A stretch of 48,122 nt of DNA from an uncultured Anaerolineae bacterium (GTDB taxonomy: Bacteria > Chloroflexota > Anaerolineae > Aggregatilineales > Phototrophicaceae): contig CALAJK010000038.1 of assembly GCA_937922795.1 (NCBI GenBank), positions 1 through 48,122 of the forward strand, given 5' to 3'. Of the stretch, positions 7,744 through 16,786 are shown piece after piece; the first letter of the stretch is position 1, and each line of letters begins with the position of its first letter. Under the pieces are notes generated by a model. That model was not told the origin of the DNA. It was given only the letters and a program-made list of their open reading frames with translations, and ran no database searches. A program made the position numbers and the translations under genes.

Positions 7744-9621
7744 GTGTGCGGCATCTGCGGCATTGTGAACCTCAAGGCAGATGTAACGGTTGACCGTGAG
7801 CTTCTGCGGCGCATGAACGATATCATCACGCATCGCGGCCCAGATGAGGATGGTTTCTTTGTAACAGACTGGGTTGCATTAGCTATGCGTCGGTTGAGCA
7901 TTATCGATCTAAGCAGTGGTCAACAACCGATATTCAACGAAACCAGGGATCAGTGTATTGTTTTCAATGGTGAAATATATAACTTCCTTGAATTACGGCG
8001 CGAGCTAGAAATCAGGGAACATCACTTCCGAACCCACAGTGATACCGAAGTGATTATCCATGCCTACGAGGAATGGGGCGATAAATGCCTGACGAAGCTC
8101 AATGGCATGTTCGCTTTTGCTATTTGGGATGATCGCTGCCGGAAGTTATTGATTGCACGGGATCGCGTGGGGAAAAAGCCGATTTACTATCATGATTCTG
8201 GAGCGCAGATACTATTTGGATCAGAGATCAAATCTCTGCTTGAGTGTTCGGCAGTGCCTCGCAAACTCAATCATCATGCGCTGAATGCTTATCTGACGCT
8301 AGGATACGTGCCTGCGCCACAGACTCTGTTTGAAGGTATTCACAAGTTGCCGGCTGGGCATTACATGACTGTTCAGGATGGAAAGGTGGAGTTAGTTGAG
8401 TACTGGGATGTGCCGTATCAAGCAGCGCGTCAAACTGCAGATGACTTGATAGAGCAAGTATATCAGTTGCTGGCTGATTCGATACGTGCTCGTCTGATCA
8501 GCGATGTGCCTCTAGGCGCTTTTCTTAGTGGCGGCATTGATTCCAGCGTCGTTGTGGGACTCATGAGTCAATTCTTAGACCAGCCAGTCAATACCTACTC
8601 AGTAGGATTCGACAATCCCGAAATCAATGAACTGCCCTATGCGCGAGCGGTAGCAGAGCATTTTCAGACCAATCATCACGAACTCCCTATGTCTGACTGT
8701 TCGCCCGATCTGCTTGAGAAGTTGGTTTGGCATTCAGACGAACCGGTTGCAGACCCTGCGGCTATACCAACCTTCCTAGTATCCCGGTTGGCTCGACAAA
8801 CTGTCAAAGTTGTTTTGACCGGAGAGGGTAGTGATGAGCTGTTCGGCGGCTACAGCTATTATTCCAATCAACCAGCAGCTTTAGCTAAGGGGCAAATACT
8901 GTTTGAAGACCTGTCTCGACAATGGATGCCGCGTTCGGCGCGAATCGTCAATCAGCTGCTCGGCAGATCACGTTATCATGCTCGTACTATTTGGAATTGG
9001 TCTTTGCCCCCAGCCGAACGAATGATTGCCTGGGTTGGTATTTTTTCCGATGATGAGCGCCGTGAGCTGAATGGCGCTGCCTTTGACTTGAATGACAATC
9101 CGGCGAAAAGAGCTTTTGCTGACTTCTATAAACGCTGCCGAGCAACCGATCAACTTGGTCGACAAATGTACACCGATTTCAAAGTCTGGCTGGCAGATGA
9201 TCTGCTGATGAAGGTCGACAAAATGAGTATGGCCGCTTCTATCGAAGCCCGTTGCCCATATTTAGATTATCGTTTGGTAGAGTTTGCGTCATCTATACCA
9301 GCGGAATTGAAGATCCAAGGGGCGACATCTAAATTCATTTTGCGACAAGCTGCTAAACGAATACTGCCCAATTTTATTCTCAATCGAAAGAAAAAAACAT
9401 TTGATGTGCCGATTGAAAAATGGTTAAAGGGAAGTTTACGCACTCTTCTGCTAGATACCATTCACAGTGGTATTCTGGCTGAGTCGAGTTTATTCAACCA
9501 AACCTATATTCTTGGCGAGATGTGGCATGGCCTGGACGCAAATCGCGATGGTGTCGCGCGACAGTTTTGGACTTTGCTTCACCTAGGACTGTGGGCACGA
9601 ATTTATCAAGTGTCCGTATAG
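7744..9621 (+). CDS. asnB: Asparagine synthase (glutamine-hydrolysing), class II amidotransferase
   Basis: A 625-residue two-domain enzyme. The start is GTG 7744, which places Cys 2 (MCGICG) as the N-terminal nucleophile after Met removal; AAGGA lies about 10 nt upstream. The glutaminase domain spans about 2-210, with FNGEIYN and SDTE. The synthetase domain follows, with the ATP-pyrophosphatase loop SGGIDSS at 262-268 and VDKMSMAASIEARCPYLD near 500. It would make Asn from Asp, Gln and ATP. AsnB paralogues beside sugar genes often amidate sugars or peptides, and the convergent epimerase and glycosyltransferase genes make that possible. Base composition is strikingly different: hand-counted 60-base lines range from about 30 to 53% GC, against about 70% in ppc, suggesting acquisition from elsewhere. 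Confidence 0.95.
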   Translation: MCGICGIVNLKADVTVDRELLRRMNDIITHRGPDEDGFFVTDWVALAMRRLSIIDLSSGQQPIFNETRDQCIVFNGEIYNFLELRRELEIREHHFRTHSDTEVIIHAYEEWGDKCLTKLNGMFAFAIWDDRCRKLLIARDRVGKKPIYYHDSGAQILFGSEIKSLLECSAVPRKLNHHALNAYLTLGYVPAPQTLFEGIHKLPAGHYMTVQDGKVELVEYWDVPYQAARQTADDLIEQVYQLLADSIRARLISDVPLGAFLSGGIDSSVVVGLMSQFLDQPVNTYSVGFDNPEINELPYARAVAEHFQTNHHELPMSDCSPDLLEKLVWHSDEPVADPAAIPTFLVSRLARQTVKVVLTGEGSDELFGGYSYYSNQPAALAKGQILFEDLSRQWMPRSARIVNQLLGRSRYHARTIWNWSLPPAERMIAWVGIFSDDERRELNGAAFDLNDNPAKRAFADFYKRCRATDQLGRQMYTDFKVWLADDLLMKVDKMSMAASIEARCPYLDYRLVEFASSIPAELKIQGATSKFILRQAAKRILPNFILNRKKKTFDVPIEKWLKGSLRTLLLDTIHSGILAESSLFNQTYILGEMWHGLDANRDGVARQFWTLLHLGLWARIYQVSV

Positions 9622-9670
9622 GCAGTCTGAACATCCAGTTTGTACGTGCTTCATACTTCACTGATTGTTC

Positions 9671-10618
9671 TTAGCGCAGGTAGGTTTGCTGATACCACGC
9701 CCAGGTGCGCGCCAGGCCGTCCTCGACCTGCACCTGCGGCCTGAAGCCCAACAGCTCGCGGGCGCGGGTGTTGTCGCAGTAGGTGATGCGCGGCTCGCTG
9801 GCCGGGGCGGGCGCGGGCTGGGTGATCGCCCGCTTGCCGATGAGCGACTCGTAGATCTGGATGAAGCGCGTCAGCGGGATGGGCGAGCCGTGACCGAGGT
9901 TGATGATCGCGTAGCCGAGCGGGCGTTCCAGCGCCGCCGCCACGCCAGCTACGATGTCGTCAATATAAGTCCAATCGCGTTCTAGCTTGCCCTCGTCGTA
10001 CACCGTGATCGGCTGGTCGTTGACGATGGCTTCGATGACCTTCAGCGGCATCATATCCGGGCGGCCGTGCGGGCCGTACACGTTGAAGAAGCGCAGCACG
10101 GTGATATTCAGCCCGAATAGGTGATGATAGCTGTGGGCGAACAGCTCACAGGCGCGCTTGCTGGCCGGATACGGCGCCAGCGGGAAGTCGGGCGCGTCCT
10201 CCTCGCGGAAGGGGATTCGCGTCGCCTGGCCGTAAACGGATGAAGTTGAAGCCTGTATGAAGATTTCAATGCTGTGCCGGCGCGCCAGGTTCATCAAGTT
10301 GACACTGCCGGTCACGTTCACATCGGCATACGTCGTGCCATCCTCGATCGAGTTGCGGACGCCGGCCAGCGCCGCGAGGTGAGCGATGCGCGTGATCCGG
10401 TGTTCGCGGATCAGGCGCTCGACCAGCGGCGTGTCGCGGATGTCGCCTTCGATGAAGATCGCGCCGTCGCCCAGAGACGCCAGATTGGCGCGTTTGATCG
10501 CCGGGCTGTAGTATGGATCGAGATTATCCAGCAGGACAGCGGGCTGGCCATGTTCCAGCAGATAGGCGGCCAGGCGGCTGCCGATGAAACCAGCCCCGCC
10601 GGTGATGAGGGTGGTCAC
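9671..10618 (-). CDS. NAD-dependent nucleotide-sugar epimerase/dehydratase (UDP-glucuronate 4-epimerase-like)
   Basis: A 315-residue extended SDR enzyme. The NAD-binding GGAGFIG is at residues 7-13, a Ser/Thr cluster STSS at 124-127 and the catalytic YPASK at 150-154. The DNLDPYYSPAIKRANL segment after the second strand resembles UDP-glucuronate 4-epimerases more than UDP-glucose epimerases. RDWTYIDDIV and the C-terminal RARELLGFRP are standard. It would supply an epimerised UDP-sugar for the neighbouring glycosyltransferases. The start is GTG at 10618 with GAGGA about 12 nt upstream. It lies 30 nt after the GT4 gene on the same strand, so the two probably form an operon. Confidence 0.93.
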   Translation of the reverse strand: MTTLITGGAGFIGSRLAAYLLEHGQPAVLLDNLDPYYSPAIKRANLASLGDGAIFIEGDIRDTPLVERLIREHRITRIAHLAALAGVRNSIEDGTTYADVNVTGSVNLMNLARRHSIEIFIQASTSSVYGQATRIPFREEDAPDFPLAPYPASKRACELFAHSYHHLFGLNITVLRFFNVYGPHGRPDMMPLKVIEAIVNDQPITVYDEGKLERDWTYIDDIVAGVAAALERPLGYAIINLGHGSPIPLTRFIQIYESLIGKRAITQPAPAPASEPRITYCDNTRARELLGFRPQVQVEDGLARTWAWYQQTYLR

Positions 10619-10648
10619 AGTAGGCTATTATCCTCAGTCGAACTGCCG

Positions 10649-11992
10649 CTATGGATTGACGCCAGATGATCCCCGGTGAGCTTGGAGCACTTCCTCATAC
10701 AGCGCCGCGATCTCCTGCATTTCCTCATCCATCGTTTTGACGCGCGGGATGCCGGCTCGTAACCGAGCCAGCAAATCGGGTTCATCCAGCAGACGTTCGA
10801 TCTGGCGGCGCAGGTCGTCGGCGTCGTTCAGCCGAAAGCACAGGCCGCTTTTCTCATGCTCCACCAGCTCTGCCATGCCGCCCAGATCGGTCGTGATGAC
10901 CGGCACGTCCATCACATGAGCTTCTAGGATAACATTAGGGCTGTTTTCGTACCACCGCGACGGGACGACCAGCACGTCAAAGCTCGCCAGGACTTCCCAG
11001 ACTTTCGCGCCAGTGTAACGGCCATTCCAACGAATGGCGGCTTGCATCGCGCTGCGTCGTTTAAGCTCTCCAACATAATCTGGCGCTTCGTTCTCTGCTC
11101 CCCATACATCCAACTGAACGCGCCGGCCAGTTTGTGTCAACCTAAGGACAGCATCAATTAGTAGATCTACGCCCTTATGAGGTTTGATCTGGCCGACATA
11201 CCCTAGCCTCAGGGTTCCATCAACTGGCCGTGGAACTGGAGCTGGCTTTTCGGTTGGCACATTTAAACCCTGGCGAATGAAATGGTAATGGCGAGTATCG
11301 AAGCCAAACTCTTCAAACTTACCTATTAAAAAGCGAGATGGGCAGATCACGGCATCAGCGCTGTCTAGTGCGCTCCGCAGCGCAGCCCGGCGCTCAGCTA
11401 CTTTAGCTGTCAGGTTGGTGGCAAAAGGTAGATGGCGGCCAAACATCCAGAAAGCATCCATCAGGAGCGGCAGTGTTTGAGCGCCTAGTCGGTAGCGTCG
11501 CTTATCCTCCATCAAACAGCGCATACATTTAGCATCGGATTCGGGTCCAGTGCAGAGCACGCCTGTGGCCTGGATTAGATTCAGGCGCGCGCACAGAAAA
11601 AAGTATTCGGTCAGCGTGATGACAACCGGCACTTGAGCCGCACGGCTGGCAGCGATCACCGGCGCTCCCACCAAATAGCCGCTGATGATGTGTACCAAGT
11701 CGAGAGGCTCGCTGGCTAGCAGGTCAGCAGCGGCTTGCTGAACGCGCGGATGATGGTAGAGGTCATGGAACGGGTCTGAACTTTCATCCAGGTGATAGTA
11801 TAAGCGGTGAATCGGCAGGCCGTCCTGCTGCTGGATATCGATCCGAAAGCCGGGTTCGGTCAAACTTTCGACGGCTAGAACCGTGACCTGATGCCCGCCT
11901 TGAACCAGCCATTTCGCAGTCCGTTCAGCACGTCGCTCAGCGCCGGCGGAGTGCGTCGGCGGGTAACCGTGCGCGGCGATCAGGATACGCAT
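10649..11992 (-). CDS. Glycosyltransferase family 4 (group 1)
   Basis: A 447-residue GT-B retaining glycosyltransferase. The N-terminal acceptor domain begins MRILIAAHGYPP with a Gly/Ala-rich loop. The C-terminal donor domain begins with a GYVGQIKPHKGVDLLIDAV segment and contains SRWYENSPNVILEAH, whose E-x7-E pair is the family hallmark, followed by VITTDLGGMAELV. It probably adds a sugar to a lipid-linked or surface glycan. The start at 11992 is chosen over the longer frame (12034) because the protein there begins with the canonical strand and GAGG lies 5 nt upstream. The central third (about 11040-11700) is noticeably less GC-rich than its ends, suggesting a mosaic gene. Confidence 0.92.
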   Translation of the reverse strand: MRILIAAHGYPPTHSAGAERRAERTAKWLVQGGHQVTVLAVESLTEPGFRIDIQQQDGLPIHRLYYHLDESSDPFHDLYHHPRVQQAAADLLASEPLDLVHIISGYLVGAPVIAASRAAQVPVVITLTEYFFLCARLNLIQATGVLCTGPESDAKCMRCLMEDKRRYRLGAQTLPLLMDAFWMFGRHLPFATNLTAKVAERRAALRSALDSADAVICPSRFLIGKFEEFGFDTRHYHFIRQGLNVPTEKPAPVPRPVDGTLRLGYVGQIKPHKGVDLLIDAVLRLTQTGRRVQLDVWGAENEAPDYVGELKRRSAMQAAIRWNGRYTGAKVWEVLASFDVLVVPSRWYENSPNVILEAHVMDVPVITTDLGGMAELVEHEKSGLCFRLNDADDLRRQIERLLDEPDLLARLRAGIPRVKTMDEEMQEIAALYEEVLQAHRGSSGVNP

Positions 11993-12172
11993 GAGAACCT
12001 CGATGCCTCTTTCAGTCCATTCATCCAGCGGCAATTAGCCACACATCATCACGCTGGCCGGCGATTCACGCGCTTTAAGAAGCAGCTGTGTATGCACCGG
12101 CTTAGAGCGAGTCACTGCACTGTTGGGCATGCCGGCTGAGCGCCGGCCCAGCACCACCGCGCGAGCGTTCTC

Positions 12173-13015
12173 TTAGTTGGTTCGCAGACGGCGCGACACG
12201 AAGATCACCGCCACTAACCCCAGCGCCATCAGCGCCAGCGCGCCCAGGCCGCCCGCGCCGCTGGATGCCAGATCATCGAACAGGCCGGTGTCCGGCAGTG
12301 CTGTCGGGCCGATCCCCGGCGTCGGCCGCAAACCTTCCGGCGTGGGCGACGCCACCCCACCGCCCAAGGTCGGCGGCGGGTTGATGATCAGCGCCAGCGC
12401 TGTGGCCGTCAGCGCCACGTCCGATTGTCCCAAAGGGGGGCGGGTGGGCGGCGTCAGCAGGAATTCGGCGGTCTGCGTGGCCTCGCGGGCGGTCTGGGTG
12501 AGCAGCGCGTTCTGGAAAGCCTGCGTTGCATCCACGGTGGGCGTGGGCGTGTCGGTCGGTATGGGCGTGACCGTCGGCAGCGGCGTGGCCGTCGGCGGCA
12601 CAGCGGCGGTCTGCGTCTGGGCGAAAGCGATCTCAACGGCGGCTGTCTGGCTGGCGGCCAGCAGCGCCGCGGTCGTGGCGTTGGCCTCAACGATGGCCGT
12701 GGCAGTGAGCTGATTGGGCGTCGGCGGTTGCTCGCGATTGACTAGGAACAGCACGGCAGCCAGGCCAACGACGAATAGGATGATCATGAGGGTGGCGATG
12801 ATGATGAAAGTGCGGTTCAGCCCCTGGTCTTCTTCGCCCTCCTCTTCCAGCGTGGGCATGTCGCGATCTTCAAAGCCGAACCCCTCATCTTCCGGCGGCA
12901 GATCCGGCGTCAGCTCATCGTCAAAACGAAAATCGTCGCCGTTATCGTCGCCGTTGAAATCGTCGAAACTAAAATCATCGTTGTCGTCTTGAAGATCATT
13001 GCGATCGAAAGTCAT
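12173..13015 (-). CDS. Two-TM protein with acidic cytoplasmic head, Thr/Pro/Ala linker and LPDTG tail
   Basis: A 280-residue protein without a recognised domain. Residues 1-66 are Asp/Glu-rich. A hydrophobic segment lies at about 69-92. Residues 95-238 are Thr/Ala/Pro-rich, including PTATPLPTVTPIPTDTPTPT. LPDTG at 240-244 is followed, after a short gap, by a hydrophobic segment (about 257-274) and RR, which is the architecture of a sortase sorting signal. The start has GAGGAG 6 nt upstream. It is the last gene of the eight-gene operon, 38 nt after the preceding gene. The N-terminus has no cleavable signal peptide, so the protein would span the membrane twice unless cleaved at LPDTG. Confidence 0.8.
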   Translation of the reverse strand: MTFDRNDLQDDNDDFSFDDFNGDDNGDDFRFDDELTPDLPPEDEGFGFEDRDMPTLEEEGEEDQGLNRTFIIIATLMIILFVVGLAAVLFLVNREQPPTPNQLTATAIVEANATTAALLAASQTAAVEIAFAQTQTAAVPPTATPLPTVTPIPTDTPTPTVDATQAFQNALLTQTAREATQTAEFLLTPPTRPPLGQSDVALTATALALIINPPPTLGGGVASPTPEGLRPTPGIGPTALPDTGLFDDLASSGAGGLGALALMALGLVAVIFVSRRLRTN

Positions 13016-13053
13016 AGTGCTCTCCTCATGGTGTGAGGTGACAGTCCACGCCG

Positions 13054-14130
13054 CTACTTGCCAAAGGTTTCCAGGTTCGCCAGGGGGATCATCACCCGCT
13101 CACCGGTGATCGTCTCTACCTGCGCGCACCGCACACGCAGTCCATTGTCTAACAGGAAGGGCTGTTTTGGCAAATCCAGCACTTTGGCGATTTGCCCAGC
13201 GCGCGGCGGGCGCACCAGCCGCACCATCGTCCCGACTTGTAGGGTTTGATCAAGGTTGGCGCGCGGGGGCCGGCCGCCGGTGCGCGCTGATGGATTGATG
13301 ATGGCCTCCGGGCGGCGCGCGTCCTCGCGCCCAGGCAGCGCGGCGTCCAGCGCCGTCTGGCGCCCGACGAAACTGTTGAGCAGGTTGAACACGGCGGCGC
13401 TCATGCGGATCGAGCCGAAACCCTCGGTCAGCAGGATGGCCTGCTGCAGCTTGAGCACCGGTTCGATCAGATCCGCCTCCATGCTGGGGGCGATGATGCC
13501 CGCGAAGCCCTGATCCTGCATGATGATCAGGCCGGTCTCCCTCAGCGGCCGCCGCGTGACCAGCACCGCGCCGCGGTACTGCATCTGCAGCTCGTCGCCG
13601 TAGATGCTCTCCAGCCCGTCCTCAGGTTCGACGCGCAGCACGCCGTTGACCCGCCGGCCATTGCCCCATACGCCCTGCACCAGGCCGCCGAAGGTCTCGA
13701 TGACGACGCCGCGCCCGGCGCGGACGGCGACCACCTGTCCCTCGATGCCGGCTTCCAGCGTCACTGCCCGCGGGGTCTCTTGCAAAATGATGCGCCCCTC
13801 GCCGATGTAGGCGACGCGGCCTTTGACCGGCGACAGCAGCCGTCGGGCGCGCCGGCCCATGCCGCCGGCGAGCGGCGTTTTCACGTCCACATCGTCGCCG
13901 ACCTGCACCAGCAGCAGCTCTTCCAGGTCGTCAGGCCGGCGCAGCCGCAGCGCCGCCGCGGCGTCCAGGATGCGGTAGCGTGAGGGGATGACGCCGCGCG
14001 CCACCACATCGCGCAGCTTGATCGAGTCGCCTTCGCGCGCGTCCACCTGGCCGAGCGCTTCCTCCGGCAGCAGCCGTTCGCGCCGGATTGTCGTCATTTC
14101 CAGCAGGTGACGCTGGTCGGGATAGATCAT
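13054..14130 (-). CDS. Conserved-looking hypothetical protein of the actin-like ATPase operon
   Basis: A 358-residue soluble protein that I do not recognise. It is rich in short beta strands. Residues about 75-125 (LVQVGDDVDVKTPLAGGMG, then SPVKGRVAYIGEGRIIL) resemble a barrel-sandwich or lipoyl-like fold. The last 60 residues (GTMVRLVRPPRAGQIAKVLD, then RCAQVETITGERVMIPLANLE) resemble a KOW/SH3-like barrel. No signal peptide or TM segment is visible. It starts 9 nt after the ATPase stop, so the two are almost certainly co-translated. By context it may be a cytoplasmic partner of the ATPase; the sequence gives no catalytic motif. Confidence 0.75.
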   Translation of the reverse strand: MIYPDQRHLLEMTTIRRERLLPEEALGQVDAREGDSIKLRDVVARGVIPSRYRILDAAAALRLRRPDDLEELLLVQVGDDVDVKTPLAGGMGRRARRLLSPVKGRVAYIGEGRIILQETPRAVTLEAGIEGQVVAVRAGRGVVIETFGGLVQGVWGNGRRVNGVLRVEPEDGLESIYGDELQMQYRGAVLVTRRPLRETGLIIMQDQGFAGIIAPSMEADLIEPVLKLQQAILLTEGFGSIRMSAAVFNLLNSFVGRQTALDAALPGREDARRPEAIINPSARTGGRPPRANLDQTLQVGTMVRLVRPPRAGQIAKVLDLPKQPFLLDNGLRVRCAQVETITGERVMIPLANLETFGK

Positions 14131-14139
14131 GCCGGGACC

Positions 14140-16131
14140 CTATTTTCGCAGCTCATCCAGTTCGCTGAAGAACGCATCTTCTTTCGCTTCGGCCTCGAAG
14201 CTATCCAGATCATCCGCCTCGGCGGCCGGCGCGGCTTTCGGTCGCCGCCGCAGCCAGCCGCGCCGCGCGGGACGGTGTGCTGCTTCGTCGGGCGGCGTCT
14301 CCGCCCGGCCTCGTCTTCGGCGACTTCGCGCTGGCAGGGGCGCTTCGCGCCCCGCCTCAGCCAGCGCCTCTTCTTCGGTCACCTCCGTCTGCTCAACCGG
14401 GCGCAGCGGCTGGCCGGTGATCTCCGCCACCCACTGCGGCAGTTGCGCCGCCCGACCCTGAACCGTGGCCGCCAGCGGCAGCGGCCGCCCGCGGGCGTCG
14501 AAGATGAGGCCGGCGGCGCCGCCTTCGACCGTGAGTCGCAGGCGCGACCGGCCGCCGATGGTCAAACCGCGCGCGGCAGTGATTTCGACGCGGGCGGTCT
14601 TGCCGGTTGGCAGCGGGAAAACCCAGATGTGACCGCCGGCGACCTCCTGCCGCACCAGCTCGCCGTCCGATGTGGTGACCTTAACGGTCATGGCCGTCCG
14701 CCCGGGGCTGGGCAGGCCGGATAGATTGAATACCGTGCCGATGCGCTCCAGGCTGCTGCTGTCCAGCACCTGAACGACCGCCTCTGGGTTGACATGTGCC
14801 AGAGCGCCCAGCGCCGCTGTCAGCCCATGCGGGTCGGCGCGCAGCAGGTTAACGCCGGTCGGCTGCAGCGCGTCCAGCAGCAGCAGCGCCGTCCAGCCTG
14901 GATGGCCGGTTTGCGTCAGGGCGGCGCCGGCGGCGATAATGAGATCAATCTGAGGCAGCGGGCTGGGCCCGGACGTCAGATCATCCCACGCGGGACGGGC
15001 GGCTTCGACCAGCGCCTGCAGGCCGGCGCGCAGCAGGCCGTGTTCCAGGTAGACGCCAGGCAGCGTCTCTGGCAGTGTAGGCGGTCGCAGCGTCTTATTG
15101 AGCGTGTAATGTCGGATTTGATTGCGCCGTGGGGCGAAAGGCAGCCAGCGCTCGATGGCCGCCTCGCCGACGTGTTCGCGCAGCGTTTCCGCGCTGTGGC
15201 CGACGCCGATGTCGGTGCGGATGACGGTGGTCGTATGCCGTCCCAGCGCCAGCGCCAGCGTGCTGGTCGCGCTGCCCACATCCACCGCCAGCACATTGGC
15301 CGAGCGCGATTGGGCTAGGTAGTCCACGATCAGGCTGTAGCTCTGGGCGGTGGGCAGCACGCCCAGCCGCGCCATCTGGGCGACCGTCTGGTAACCGCCG
15401 CCGCGGTTGGCTTGGCGGGCGTCGAACGCCAGCGCGAGCTGGAGCTGCGCATCTTCCAGCTCTTCGCGTTCCAGCGACGGGCGCACGTTGGGCGCGATGA
15501 ACAGCGTCGTCAGCCCGCCGAACAACGCTTGCATGACGGGCTTCAGCGCCGAATTGCCGGCGTACAGCACCGCCGGCTTGTTGCCCGACCGCAGCAGCAT
15601 GATCGCCAGCCGCACGACCCGCGCCAGCTCCAACACCGGCTCGCGCGCGCCGTCTTCCGTGCCCCCGGCGATGAAAATCAAATCTGGCCGGCTGGCCACT
15701 ATGGCGTTCAGTCGGTCTTCTTCGGTGCGGCGATCGGCCAGGTCGAGCGTTTCGACGATCTCAACATACGTGCCGGCGGCGGCGCGCCGCGCGCTGGCGA
15801 CGCTGATCTCCGGGACTAGGCCGACAATCACCGTCCGCAGCGGCCGCCCGGTGCTGGCTGTGGCCATGAAGATGTCCACGCCTGAGCGGTCGGCCATCTC
15901 TGGCGTGATGATTTCGCCGCTGGCCATGAGCAGTCTGCGACCGGTCGCATCGCTGATTTGCTGGACGGCACGCCGCAGGCCGACAGTCACATCGCCGAAT
16001 GGGAAGTCGGCGGTGGTGCGGGTTTCCGCCTGCGCCACCAGCCGGTACACGCCCTCAACCACATCAAGCAGCACGGCGCGCGTGTGGACATTGCCGAAAT
16101 CGGCCGCCAGAATCGACCCGGTGCGGCTCAT
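14140..16131 (-). CDS. Actin-like ATPase, glutamate mutase MutL/GlmL family
   Basis: A 663-residue ASKHA-fold protein of the glutamate mutase L family, unrelated to the mismatch-repair protein also called MutL. The first phosphate motif is DFGNVHTRAVLLD (Asp 11, Gly 13, Thr 17). A second DxG segment (AVDVGSATSTLALAL) lies near residue 283, and a Gly-rich LIFIAGGTEDGAREP segment lies near residue 150. The C-terminal 80 residues are an extra basic then acidic tail with RRRGRAE. Known family members sit beside glutamate mutase genes as a presumed reactivase or assembly factor; no mutase gene is visible here. All neighbours are membrane or acidic proteins, so I infer a structural or energising role in an envelope complex. 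ATG 16131 lies 1 nt after the upstream gene's stop. Confidence 0.85.
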   Translation of the reverse strand: MSRTGSILAADFGNVHTRAVLLDVVEGVYRLVAQAETRTTADFPFGDVTVGLRRAVQQISDATGRRLLMASGEIITPEMADRSGVDIFMATASTGRPLRTVIVGLVPEISVASARRAAAGTYVEIVETLDLADRRTEEDRLNAIVASRPDLIFIAGGTEDGAREPVLELARVVRLAIMLLRSGNKPAVLYAGNSALKPVMQALFGGLTTLFIAPNVRPSLEREELEDAQLQLALAFDARQANRGGGYQTVAQMARLGVLPTAQSYSLIVDYLAQSRSANVLAVDVGSATSTLALALGRHTTTVIRTDIGVGHSAETLREHVGEAAIERWLPFAPRRNQIRHYTLNKTLRPPTLPETLPGVYLEHGLLRAGLQALVEAARPAWDDLTSGPSPLPQIDLIIAAGAALTQTGHPGWTALLLLDALQPTGVNLLRADPHGLTAALGALAHVNPEAVVQVLDSSSLERIGTVFNLSGLPSPGRTAMTVKVTTSDGELVRQEVAGGHIWVFPLPTGKTARVEITAARGLTIGGRSRLRLTVEGGAAGLIFDARGRPLPLAATVQGRAAQLPQWVAEITGQPLRPVEQTEVTEEEALAEAGREAPLPARSRRRRGRAETPPDEAAHRPARRGWLRRRPKAAPAAEADDLDSFEAEAKEDAFFSELDELRK

Positions 16132-16132
16132 C

Positions 16133-16786
16133 TCATCCCCCCGTCATCCGCGCCAAGATGAACGCCACGCGCTCGCTGAAGATCGTCAGGCTGGTGAGGA
16201 CGGCGCCTGCGTACAGGGCGGCCAGGGTGATGATCACCACGCCCTGACCCAGCGCGCCCACCGTCCGCACCACCAGGCTTCGGCGGACGGCTCCCGCGCG
16301 GTCGCGCCGCGCCAGATATTGGAAGTAGACCAGGGTGCTGGCGACGCCGAGGAACAGCAGAAACCCATTTAACACATCTAGCTGAACCGCGCCGCCCGTG
16401 GCTGACGCCAGCGGCAGCAGCGTGCCCGTGATGGCGCCGACCAGCGCCACCGCCGCGCCAACGCCGACGATGAACGCCAGCGCGATGGCTCCGGCGTTCC
16501 CCAGGCGCGGCGATGCCTTCAACAGCAGCAGCAGCGTCAGCGCGAACGGCGCCAGGCCGAGCGCCTGTTCGCCGACGCCGGCTTCAGCGGTGAACATGGT
16601 GGCCTGCAGCCACGGCAGCAGCACGCCCTCTACCGTCACCACCACGATGTAGCCGGCCGCCAGCCCGACGAAGACGTAGACCGCCAGCCGGTATAGGATG
16701 TTGTCGCCCAGGACGTAGCTGAAGATCATCAGGGTGAAGACGAAGCCGGCCCATAGGCCGATGGTGTCTGCGTTTGCCAGGTTCAC
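16133..16786 (-). CDS. Integral membrane protein, about six TM segments
   Basis: A 217-residue hydrophobic protein with about six predicted membrane helices (near 9-27, 33-58, 74-90, 97-122, 133-155 and 178-205). A basic loop ARRDRAGAVRR follows the fifth helix. No known family is recognised. The start is GTG 16786, overlapping the upstream stop as GTGA and with GGGAGG 5 nt upstream, a clear translational-coupling arrangement. It lies between the large SH3b protein and the ATPase, and probably forms the membrane core of the complex that the operon encodes. Confidence 0.82.
   Translation of the reverse strand: MNLANADTIGLWAGFVFTLMIFSYVLGDNILYRLAVYVFVGLAAGYIVVVTVEGVLLPWLQATMFTAEAGVGEQALGLAPFALTLLLLLKASPRLGNAGAIALAFIVGVGAAVALVGAITGTLLPLASATGGAVQLDVLNGFLLFLGVASTLVYFQYLARRDRAGAVRRSLVVRTVGALGQGVVIITLAALYAGAVLTSLTIFSERVAFILARMTGG

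Noticed and set aside
12530-12610. Low-complexity GTGGGCGT-type tract as a possible origin or repeat element
   Set aside because: It is the coding of the Thr/Pro linker of the LPDTG protein.
14140-16131. DNA mismatch-repair MutL
   Set aside because: No GHKL ATPase motifs; the DxG phosphate motifs are actin-like, as in glutamate mutase L proteins.
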